A stretch of DNA of 11,208 nucleotides from Bacteroidales bacterium (lineage in GTDB: Bacteria > Bacteroidota > Bacteroidia > Bacteroidales > UBA10428), in assembly GCA_003508755.1 (NCBI GenBank), contig DNTK01000128.1, positions 1 through 11,208 on the forward strand, in the 5' to 3' direction. The notes under the pieces were generated by a model, which was not told where the DNA came from, ran no database searches, and was given only the letters and a program-made list of their open reading frames with translations. This document shows positions 1-5,821 of the stretch, piece after piece (within the stretch, counting starts at the first letter, position 1; every line of letters begins with the position of its first letter). Position numbers and translations under genes: made by a program.

Positions 1-75
1 ACTTTTAGCTATTTTCTCTGCGAGATAGGCCGATCCACGACCTGTAAAAAACTTAATGGGAGCTTTAATTTTCAT
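1..75 (-). CDS. prs: Ribose-phosphate pyrophosphokinase, N-terminal fragment (cut by window edge)
   Basis: Only the first 25 codons are present; the rest lies beyond the left edge. The peptide begins MKIKAPIKFFTGRGSAYLAE and continues KIAKS. This resembles the start of Bacteroidota PRPP synthetases, where a short strand (FxGxxS) is followed by a helix of the type xYLAEKIA. The enzyme makes PRPP from ribose 5-phosphate and ATP for nucleotide, His, Trp and NAD synthesis. The ATG (complement of 73-75) is preceded by an AAAGG Shine-Dalgarno-like stretch, and a candidate promoter sits upstream at 111-141, so it probably has its own transcription start despite following engB on the same strand. The identification rests on a short peptide and the active site is not visible, so it is likely but not certain. 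Confidence 0.6.
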   Translation of the reverse strand, partial: MKIKAPIKFFTGRGSAYLAEKIAKS

Positions 76-110
76 CCTTTATTAGATATTTAGAGGCTTT
101 TTTGGCGCTG

Positions 111-141
111 CAAAAGTAAAAAATATCTATTCATAAACGAA
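111..141 (-). promoter_or_regulatory. Candidate Bacteroidota-type promoter for prs
   Basis: Read on the minus strand, TACTTTTG (complement of 111-118) matches the Bacteroidota -7 consensus TAnnTTTG exactly. A TTCG (complement of 138-141), one mismatch from the -33 TTTG element, lies 19 bp upstream of it. Transcription would start near position 104-107, giving a leader of about 30 bases before the prs ATG. The spacing and position fit, but this is a motif match only. Confidence 0.4.
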
Positions 142-176
142 GTATAAATAAAAAAAAGAATTATAATTTTTTTACT

Positions 177-785
177 TTACTGCGAAGATAACTGGATGTT
201 GGTTTGTTCAATAAAAGTAAGAATATCTTCCTTACCCAACTGGTTCGCAGACGAGGTCTTGAATATCGTTGGGAGTTCTTCCCACTGTGTAAGCAGGAAC
301 TTTTTGTATTTGTCCAGGGTAGGTTCTATTTTCGTTTTTGGCAGCTTATCAATTTTGGTAAATACAATAACAAAGGGTACTCCATTTTCGCCCAGCCAGT
401 TAATAAATTCAATGTCCGGGCCCAGAGGTTCATGCCTTGAATCAATTAGTAAAAACAGGCAGGTCAGGTTCGGGCGTTCCAATAAATAGTTTTTTATGAG
501 TTGGTCAAATACTACCCGTTCCTTTTTTGACACTTTGGCGTAGCCATATCCTGGTAAATCAACCAGGTACCAGGCTTTATTCACAATAAAATGATTAATG
601 AGCTTTGTTTTACCGGGATTTCCACTTGTTAGGGCGATTTTTTTTCTTCCCGACAGTAAGTTAATTAAAGAAGACTTTCCCACATTCGAACGTCCGACAA
701 AAGCATATTCATACTTATCGGGTGGAGGGCATTGCTCAAGTTTTGAACTACTTTTTACAAACTCAACCGTTTTTATTTTCATCAT
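177..785 (-). CDS. engB: Ribosome-biogenesis GTPase EngB/YsxC
   Basis: A TrmE-Era-EngA-EngB-Septin family GTPase of 202 residues, the usual length for EngB/YsxC, which acts in assembly of the large ribosomal subunit. All G motifs are visible: G1 GRSNVGKSS at residues 31-39, G2 with Thr60 in NPGKT, G3 DLPGYGYA at 76-83, G4 TKID at 143-146 and G5 SSA at 178-180. There is no second domain. The frame opens with two consecutive ATG codons (785 and 782); either could be used, and an AGAAGA stretch lies about 7-9 bases upstream. The first codons lie inside the 3' end of manA (23-bp overlap), so the two are almost certainly co-transcribed and possibly translationally coupled. No convincing terminator follows; the next gene downstream, prs, has its own candidate promoter. 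Confidence 0.95.
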   Translation of the reverse strand: MMKIKTVEFVKSSSKLEQCPPPDKYEYAFVGRSNVGKSSLINLLSGRKKIALTSGNPGKTKLINHFIVNKAWYLVDLPGYGYAKVSKKERVVFDQLIKNYLLERPNLTCLFLLIDSRHEPLGPDIEFINWLGENGVPFVIVFTKIDKLPKTKIEPTLDKYKKFLLTQWEELPTIFKTSSANQLGKEDILTFIEQTNIQLSSQ

Positions 786-1770
786 TCGTATCTTCTATGT
801 ATACTTCGAGCAGTTTGGCATGCCCAGGGGCCCGAAGGTAATATTGGGTCAGTTCAGCAGGTACAAGCACTGTTTCTCCTTTTTTGAGTACAGTAACATC
901 CTGGTTTTCCTGGATAATTTCGGCCTGTCCATCCACACACATGTAAATAACAAATGAATCAAACGCAACCATGTCCCTTTCAATGGAACCGGATAATTCA
1001 ACCAGGTTGGTTGTAAAATACTCGCATTTGGCCAGGTTACCAGGAATATTAGGTTGTACTTTGTAAGATGTTTTATAGTTTGAATAGAAACTATAATCTA
1101 TCACATCTACAGCCTGTTCAGTATGTAATTCGCGGGTATTTCCGTGATCGTCTTTACGGTCGAAATCGTAAACCCGGTAGGTAATGTCGGAGGTTTGCTG
1201 AATTTCCGCTATCAGGCACCCACTCCCAATGGCATGAATTCTTCCTGCCGGCATAAAAAACACGTCACCCGGCTTTACAACTTCGCTGTTTAGAATATCG
1301 AGTATTTTTTTTTCTTCCAGTTTTTGAAGATACAGATCTTTGTCCACTTCCTGGTTAAAACCTGAAATGAGTCTGGCATCTTCATCGGCTTGCATAACAT
1401 ACCACATTTCGGTTTTTCCAAATGAATTATGTCTTTCAGCCGCCTGCTTATCGTTTGGATGCACCTGTATGGAAAGATCATCAGCAGCATCGATATACTT
1501 TATTAACAACGGAAACTCAGTTCCAAATTTCTCAAATACCTTTTGACCAACCAAATCTCCCATATACACTTCAATGAGTTCCTGCAGATTATTTCCAGCC
1601 AGGAAACCATTTGCAACTTCAGAGACATTGTCTTTAACACCAGATATTTCCCAGCTTTCGCCTGCTTTATCGGAAGCTTCGGATTTGTAAAGTAAATTAT
1701 TGAGTTTTTTTCCGCCCCATATTTTATCTTTAAGTATGGGGGTAAATTTTAAGGGATATAGTTGCTGCAT
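763..1770 (-). CDS. manA: Mannose-6-phosphate isomerase, class I (short form)
   Basis: A cupin-type phosphomannose isomerase of 335 residues, similar in size to the short Bacillus ManA proteins rather than the longer enterobacterial form. It interconverts fructose 6-phosphate and mannose 6-phosphate, feeding GDP-mannose and GDP-fucose synthesis or mannose catabolism. The N-terminal KDKIWGG motif is at residues 14-20. Probable zinc ligands are Gln102 and His104 (IQVHPND), Glu121 (GKTEMWYV) and His179 (AGRIHAIGSG). The signature EIQQTSDITYRVYDFDR spans 189-205, with the expected catalytic Arg199. The C-terminus is acidic and Asn-rich (EDTNDENKNG) and its codons overlap the engB start. The ATG at 1770 has no clear Shine-Dalgarno. 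A candidate promoter lies at 1843-1872. Assignment as PMI is strong; the sugar pathway it serves cannot be told from this window. Confidence 0.93.
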   Translation of the reverse strand: MQQLYPLKFTPILKDKIWGGKKLNNLLYKSEASDKAGESWEISGVKDNVSEVANGFLAGNNLQELIEVYMGDLVGQKVFEKFGTEFPLLIKYIDAADDLSIQVHPNDKQAAERHNSFGKTEMWYVMQADEDARLISGFNQEVDKDLYLQKLEEKKILDILNSEVVKPGDVFFMPAGRIHAIGSGCLIAEIQQTSDITYRVYDFDRKDDHGNTRELHTEQAVDVIDYSFYSNYKTSYKVQPNIPGNLAKCEYFTTNLVELSGSIERDMVAFDSFVIYMCVDGQAEIIQENQDVTVLKKGETVLVPAELTQYYLRAPGHAKLLEVYIEDTNDENKNG

Positions 1771-1801
1771 TTTTGTAAACTGTTATAGATCTGTATTTTA
1801 T

Positions 1802-1832
1802 TTTGATTTTTTATTTAAAATTCATCTATTTG
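1802..1832 (+). promoter_or_regulatory. Candidate promoter for the exonuclease gene
   Basis: On the plus strand a TTTG (1802-1805) is followed after 19 bp by TCTATTTG (1825-1832), which matches five of the six fixed positions of TAnnTTTG. The start of transcription would fall near 1838, about 44 bases before the ATG at 1882. It abuts the opposing manA candidate promoter. The region is A+T-rich, so a chance match is possible. Confidence 0.3.
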
Positions 1833-1842
1833 TATGGAATCA

Positions 1843-1872
1843 CAAAAGTAGCTAAATTCAAAAATATCCAAA
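1843..1872 (-). promoter_or_regulatory. Candidate Bacteroidota-type promoter for manA-engB
   Basis: On the minus strand a perfect -33 TTTG (complement of 1869-1872) is separated by 18 bp from a perfect -7 TACTTTTG (complement of 1843-1850). The -7 octamer is identical to the one in front of prs. Transcription would start near 1836-1839, leaving a 5' leader of roughly 66-69 bases before the manA ATG. This is the best promoter match in the window. Confidence 0.5.
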
Positions 1873-1881
1873 CCTATTGTT

Positions 1882-2607
1882 ATGTTAAACTCAATTAACC
1901 TTAAGCACATTCTTTTTCTTGACATCGAGACTGTTCCGCAGCATTCATCTTTTGAAGATGCACCAGACAAAGAAAAACTATTTTGGGAAAAGAAGTCTTC
2001 CTTTTTCAGGTCCAATGAACAAACTGCAGAGGATGTTTATCAGCGCGCTGGAATTTATGCCGAATTTGGCAAGATAATATGTATCTCGGTTGGGGTTTTG
2101 TTTAGTAAATCCGATTACTATGGGCTACGGCTTAAATCTTTCTCCGGCAAGAACGAATTGGACTTACTTACTTCTTTCGTACAACTTATTGAGAAGATGG
2201 AAAAAAAGCACCCGGTAATTCTTTGCGCACATAATGGAAAAGAATTCGATTACCCTTACATTTCGAGGCGCCTGTTAATTAATGGATTAACGCTTCCGGA
2301 ATCACTTAATAATGCTGGTAAGAAGCCCTGGGAGGTGAAGCATTTAGATACCTTAGAATTATGGAAGTTTGGCGATTATAAGCATTATACAAGTTTAGAT
2401 TTACTGACACATGTGTTCCATATTCCAAGTCCGAAGGAAGAAATAGATGGAAGTATGGTTGCCGAAGTTTTTTATCAGCAGAATGATTTAAATAAAATTG
2501 TAGCCTATTGTGAAAACGACGTGGAGGCTGTTGCACAATTATTCATGCGCTACATGAATAAAAGCCTGATAAAACCTGAAATGATTGAGCGCACAATTTT
2601 CAATTAG
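1882..2607 (+). CDS. DEDDy-type 3'-5' exonuclease (PolB-exonuclease-like, RNase H fold)
   Basis: A stand-alone exonuclease-domain protein of 241 residues with no polymerase attached. The DEDDy metal-binding set can be placed: Asp14 and Glu16 in FLDIET (exo I), Asp123 in HNGKEFDYPYI (exo II), and Tyr209 with Asp213 in YCENDVEAV (exo III). It resembles the predicted PolB-like 3'-5' exonuclease family common in Bacteroidota. By family it would remove nucleotides from the 3' end of DNA or RNA with two metal ions; the physiological substrate is unknown. It stands alone on its strand: manA diverges from it, and the hydrolase gene converges on it with overlapping stop codons. No Shine-Dalgarno is evident before the ATG, and an alternative upstream start is not apparent. 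The fold assignment is confident; the role in repair or RNA turnover is open. Confidence 0.85.
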   Translation: MLNSINLKHILFLDIETVPQHSSFEDAPDKEKLFWEKKSSFFRSNEQTAEDVYQRAGIYAEFGKIICISVGVLFSKSDYYGLRLKSFSGKNELDLLTSFVQLIEKMEKKHPVILCAHNGKEFDYPYISRRLLINGLTLPESLNNAGKKPWEVKHLDTLELWKFGDYKHYTSLDLLTHVFHIPSPKEEIDGSMVAEVFYQQNDLNKIVAYCENDVEAVAQLFMRYMNKSLIKPEMIERTIFN

Positions 2608-3401
2608 CAAAGAAACTCCATAACATCTTTAATAAACCGTTCAGGTTCTTCGGCATGGAGCCAGTGCCCGCTTTTTTCATAAGTTCTAAAACTGCAGTTA
2701 GGAAAAATATCCGGGATACTCTCAATATCCTCATCCGAGATATAGGGTGAATTTCCACCGCGAATGAATAGCGTATTGGTAAATCCCTGAGCTCCTAATT
2801 TAATCGGTGGTGCTGCATCTATAACATTATCAAGGCTGTTGGAAATAGTATGCACATTTAATTTCCACGAGAAGCTCCCTTCCTTTTCGCGTTTCAGGTT
2901 TTTTAATAAAAACCGACGGGTTTCTACATTGGTTATTTTTTTTGCAAAATGCTCTTCGATTTCATTTCGGTTGTTCGTCGATCTAATAGGAGCTGTTAAA
3001 AATCGTTCGATAATGCTCTGGTGATATCTAAACTGCTGGTTGAAATGCTCAAGACCATGGTAGGAATAAGGAGCAATATCAACATTAATCAAGGTTTTTA
3101 CTTTGGCACCGAATTGTAAGGTGTAGCTCATTGCTGTTTTACCACCCATAGAATGCCCAATAAGGCAAATATCGACCAGTTTCTCGCTGTCGATCAATAG
3201 TTTTAAATCATCTGTCATTTCCTCGTAGCTGTGGGAGGCAGTATGTGGCGATAGCCCGTGATTTCTTTGATCAACCAGATAGACTGTGAATTTTTCGGAT
3301 AGTGCTTTTGCAATATGATACCAGTTATCGCCGGAGCCATAAAGTCCGTGTAAAATAATAAGTGCCGGTCCGTTGCCAATTTTGTTAAAATGTAATTGCA
3401 T
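2604..3401 (-). CDS. Alpha/beta-fold hydrolase, YbfF-like
   Basis: A single-domain alpha/beta hydrolase of 265 residues with no signal peptide, so cytoplasmic. An oxyanion-hole HGLYGSGDNW lies at residues 18-27 and a VDQRNHGLS strand-turn at 43-51. The nucleophile elbow GHSMGG is at 82-87 (Ser84), and the likely catalytic His246 is in KSGHWLHAEEP. The acid is probably Asp108 in VDIAP, 24 residues after the nucleophile; I recall the same spacing in E. coli YbfF, an esterase with broad acyl-ester and acyl-CoA activity. The usual late-strand acid is not obvious (GGNSPYISDED near the end), which supports the YbfF type. The ATG overlaps the pdxJ stop as TAATG, implying translational coupling. Its own TAA overlaps the exonuclease stop. 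Family is secure, substrate unknown. Confidence 0.88.
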   Translation of the reverse strand: MQLHFNKIGNGPALIILHGLYGSGDNWYHIAKALSEKFTVYLVDQRNHGLSPHTASHSYEEMTDDLKLLIDSEKLVDICLIGHSMGGKTAMSYTLQFGAKVKTLINVDIAPYSYHGLEHFNQQFRYHQSIIERFLTAPIRSTNNRNEIEEHFAKKITNVETRRFLLKNLKREKEGSFSWKLNVHTISNSLDNVIDAAPPIKLGAQGFTNTLFIRGGNSPYISDEDIESIPDIFPNCSFRTYEKSGHWLHAEEPERFIKDVMEFLC

Positions 3402-4114
3402 TACTTGAGTTGTTGTAGGTATAGATGTATCGTTTTCTCAAGCCCGAGGTACAGGGCATCAGATATTAAAGCATGACCGATTGACACTTCAAGCAGGCCG
3501 GGAATATTATCCTTAAAGTACTTTAAGTTTTCTAAATTTAGATCATGACCAGCATTCAAACCCAGCTGGCATGCATTTGCTACTTCAGCTGCCTTAATAA
3601 ATGGAGCAATTGCCTGTGCTTTATCCGTAGGAAAATTTGTTGCATAAGGTTCTGTGTAAAGCTCCACCCTCTCGGTTCCTGTTTGAGCAGCACCCTCAAC
3701 AAGTTCCACATCGGTTCCAACAAAAATTGAAGTCCGTATACTATTTCGATGAAACTCTTCAATCACTTCTTTCAAAAAAGATTTATGTGTTACAGTATCC
3801 CATCCCTGGTTGGAAGTCAGAGCTTCAGGAGGATCCGGTACCAAGGTAACCTGATGGGGTTTAACATCCAAAACCAATTGAATAAAAGAGGCAGACGGGT
3901 ATCCTTCAATATTGAATTCAGTTGTAACCACAGGTTTAATGTCATACACATCCTGCCGGGTTATATGCCGCTCATCAGGGCGAGGGTGAACAGTTACTCC
4001 CTGGCCACCAAATCTCTGGCAATCGATGGCAGCTTTTTGAACATTCGGAATGTTTCCGCCTCGTGAGTTCCGTAATGTTGCAATTTTGTTTATATTTACA
4101 CTTAGTCTGGTCAT
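3401..4114 (-). CDS. pdxJ: Pyridoxine 5'-phosphate synthase
   Basis: PdxJ condenses 1-deoxy-D-xylulose 5-phosphate with 3-amino-2-oxopropyl phosphate to give pyridoxine 5'-phosphate, the ring-closing step of DXP-dependent vitamin B6 synthesis. I place the start at the ATG complementary to 4112-4114, giving 237 residues. The open frame extends five codons further to a TTG at 4129, but the family normally starts MTRLSVNINKIATLRNxRGG, exactly what follows this ATG, and the candidate -7 box at 4137-4144 would leave almost no leader for the TTG. With this numbering, active-site motifs are HPRPDERHI at 43-51, TEFNIEG at 64-70, GHDLN at 189-193 and GHALISDAL at 213-221. The TIM-barrel length is normal. 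It overlaps the downstream hydrolase gene as TAATG and diverges from the CBS-nadK operon. Confidence 0.95.
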   Translation of the reverse strand: MTRLSVNINKIATLRNSRGGNIPNVQKAAIDCQRFGGQGVTVHPRPDERHITRQDVYDIKPVVTTEFNIEGYPSASFIQLVLDVKPHQVTLVPDPPEALTSNQGWDTVTHKSFLKEVIEEFHRNSIRTSIFVGTDVELVEGAAQTGTERVELYTEPYATNFPTDKAQAIAPFIKAAEVANACQLGLNAGHDLNLENLKYFKDNIPGLLEVSIGHALISDALYLGLEKTIHLYLQQLK

Positions 4115-4136
4115 TCCAATAGATTTCAAGAGACTG

Positions 4137-4164
4137 CAAAATTACATGATTTTTTTTTGATAAA
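4137..4164 (-). promoter_or_regulatory. Candidate promoter for pdxJ and the hydrolase gene
   Basis: On the minus strand TAATTTTG (complement of 4137-4144) matches TAnnTTTG exactly. The -33 element is weak: a TTTA (complement of 4161-4164) lies only 16 bp upstream. Transcription would begin near 4130-4133, about 16-19 bases before the ATG chosen for pdxJ. The box lies between pdxJ and the divergent CBS-domain gene, so both transcription units are controlled from a gap of only about 58 bases. Confidence 0.38.
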
Positions 4165-4172
4165 CGGGGCTC

Positions 4173-4838
4173 ATGCTGGCAAAAGATTTAATATCAGATG
4201 TTGTACCTTCTCTGAAAACTTCAGATAGTGGACAGAAGGCACTTTATTGGATGGATATTTTTCGTATCTCCCATCTACCAATTGTAAACAATCAGGATTT
4301 TTTGGGGCTAATATCCGATAAGGATATATATGACCACAATATGGCGGAGGAACCCATCGGAAATCACAGCTTATCCTTGTTTAGTCCCTTTGTTCAAACC
4401 GACCAGCATGTATATGAAGTAATGGAGCTTGCATCACAATTGCAGCTCACAGTGGTGCCTGTACTCGATGAAAACAATCATTTTCAGGGAGTAATTACGC
4501 TTACCGATTTGCTGCACTTCTTTGCTGATGTTTCAGCATTGAAACAACCGGGAGGAATTATAGTTCTTGAATTGAACACAAGAGATTATTCACTCACGCA
4601 AATTGCGCAAATAGTTGAGAGCAATGATGCCAAGATATTGAGCAGCTATGTTACCAGCTCTGCCCAATCAACGAAAATGGAAGTAACCCTGAAGATAAAC
4701 CGAAAAGAGCTCAGCTCAATCATTCAAACATTTATCCGTTTTAATTACGATATTAAGGCCTCATTTACCGACGAAAATGATTTAAACAGCCTCTATGAAA
4801 ACAGGTACGATTCTTTCATGAAATACCTGAGTATTTAA
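4173..4838 (+). CDS. CBS-CBS-ACT domain protein (AcuB-like)
   Basis: A cytoplasmic protein of 221 residues with two CBS domains (about 5-62 and 68-125) followed by an ACT-like domain (about 127-201). The first CBS repeat contains SHLPIVNNQDFLGLISDKDI and the second TVVPVLDENNHFQGVITLTD, both the usual strand-turn-strand ending in T/SDxD/L. The C-terminal part shows the ACT pattern: strand GIIVLELN, helix SLTQIAQIVESN, strands, a second helix and a last strand. This CBS-CBS-ACT layout is like the AcuB family. CBS pairs generally bind adenine nucleotides, and ACT domains bind amino acids or other small effectors, so this should be a regulator with no catalytic part. The nadK start lies 17 bases after its stop, so they are presumably co-transcribed; regulation of NAD kinase or sensing of its substrate pool is an inference. 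No Shine-Dalgarno is obvious. Confidence 0.85.
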   Translation: MLAKDLISDVVPSLKTSDSGQKALYWMDIFRISHLPIVNNQDFLGLISDKDIYDHNMAEEPIGNHSLSLFSPFVQTDQHVYEVMELASQLQLTVVPVLDENNHFQGVITLTDLLHFFADVSALKQPGGIIVLELNTRDYSLTQIAQIVESNDAKILSSYVTSSAQSTKMEVTLKINRKELSSIIQTFIRFNYDIKASFTDENDLNSLYENRYDSFMKYLSI

Positions 4839-4855
4839 ACATCTCAATTTTTCTC

Positions 4856-5737
4856 ATGAAAATTGCCATTTACGGAAAAAAATACGCCCTTGATTTTAAG
4901 GAATATATCCAACAGCTTTTTGATAGATTACATGCTGAAAAAGTTGAATTGTCAATTTACCGACCTTTTTATGAGTTCATTATAAATGAAACCGGCTGCA
5001 AAGCTTTCGAATGTTCCTTTTTTAATTCACCTGCAGAATCTCCAGACGACGTAGATTTTCTTATTAGTATTGGTGGCGATGGTACTTTTCTGGAAAGTAT
5101 GCTATATCTGAAAAGTTCTTCGATTCCGGTAATAGGATTAAATTCAGGCCGCATGGGATTTTTAGCAAATATCGGAAAGGAAGAGATTAGCAAAGCGCTT
5201 GATGCCATATTTAATAACGATTACAGAATCGAATATCGAAGCCTTATAAGGGTTGAATCGGATATAGATATGTTTGCTGGATATAATTTCGCACTGAATG
5301 AAGTTACTGTCCAGAAAATCGATTCATCGCTTATTTCAGTGAATGCCTGGCTGGATAATGAATTCTTGAATACCTACTGGACCGATGGGTTAATTGTTGC
5401 TACCCCAACGGGTTCCACCGCATACTCATTAAGCGTTGGGGGACCCATTGTGGTTCCGGGTTCCAATATCTTTACAATAGCTCCAATTGCTTCACATAAT
5501 TTAACAGTGCGGCCATTGGTTGTTCGAGACACTGTTCAAATAAAACTGGAAGTGAAAACAAGAAGTGACGCTTTTCTTGTTTCTGTAGACAACAGGATTG
5601 AAACGTTAAAATCCAATCAGGGAACAATAAACATACGTAAATCAAAATTTGAATTAAAGATGTTGCAATTACCATTCAACAACTATTATACAACTCTCAG
5701 GAATAAATTAATGTGGGGTCTTGATAAACGAAATTAA
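4856..5737 (+). CDS. nadK: NAD kinase
   Basis: ATP-NAD kinase of 293 residues, which phosphorylates the 2'-hydroxyl of the adenosine ribose of NAD to make NADP. The GGDG motif is at residues 73-76 (catalytic-type Asp75) within ISIGGDGTFLES. A glycine-rich GLNSGRMGFLANI segment follows. The conserved NE pair is at 148-149 (ALNEVTV), and TDG plus PTGSTAYS span 176-191 before the GGP turn. Length and domain order are those of ordinary bacterial NadK, with no fusion. The gene sits 17 bases downstream of the CBS-ACT gene and ahead of a probable promoter for the envelope genes. The upstream bases are T-rich with no Shine-Dalgarno, which is common in this phylum. Identification is secure. Confidence 0.96.
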   Translation: MKIAIYGKKYALDFKEYIQQLFDRLHAEKVELSIYRPFYEFIINETGCKAFECSFFNSPAESPDDVDFLISIGGDGTFLESMLYLKSSSIPVIGLNSGRMGFLANIGKEEISKALDAIFNNDYRIEYRSLIRVESDIDMFAGYNFALNEVTVQKIDSSLISVNAWLDNEFLNTYWTDGLIVATPTGSTAYSLSVGGPIVVPGSNIFTIAPIASHNLTVRPLVVRDTVQIKLEVKTRSDAFLVSVDNRIETLKSNQGTINIRKSKFELKMLQLPFNNYYTTLRNKLMWGLDKRN

Positions 5738-5749
5738 GCATTATATTTG
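5720..5749 (+). promoter_or_regulatory. Candidate promoter for the PorG-like/uppS/bamA block
   Basis: TATATTTG (5742-5749) matches the -7 consensus TAnnTTTG exactly. A CTTG (5720-5723), one mismatch from TTTG, lies 18 bp upstream and overlaps the end of nadK. Transcription would start near 5755, giving a leader of about 65 bases before the ATG at 5822. This suggests that the envelope genes can be expressed separately from CBS-nadK. No terminator is visible between nadK and this point, so read-through from nadK is also likely. Confidence 0.42.
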
Positions 5750-5821
5750 TTGATTAAGATTTTAAATTGGTTTTGATATTCAATGGATATCTACTAATTT
5801 AGTTGCTTAGCTGACTTTACT

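Noticed and set aside
154..173. A/T-only inverted repeat with a T-run after engB on the minus strand, possible terminator
   Set aside because: The stem has no G-C pair and the U-run would itself be part of the stem, so it would be too weak to call; it can arise by chance in such A+T-rich DNA.
598..957. A 119-codon plus-strand open frame across the engB-manA junction
   Set aside because: It lies fully antisense to two well-identified genes, has no recognisable protein features, and is explained by the base composition of those genes.
3749..4066. A 105-codon plus-strand open frame opposite pdxJ
   Set aside because: It is antisense to conserved pdxJ codons and its translation resembles no family; it is a shadow of pdxJ.
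4120..4127. TAGATTTC as a plus-strand -7 box for the CBS-nadK operon
   Set aside because: It differs from the consensus at the final G, and the only -33 candidate (TTTA, 21 bp away) is also imperfect; too weak to list.
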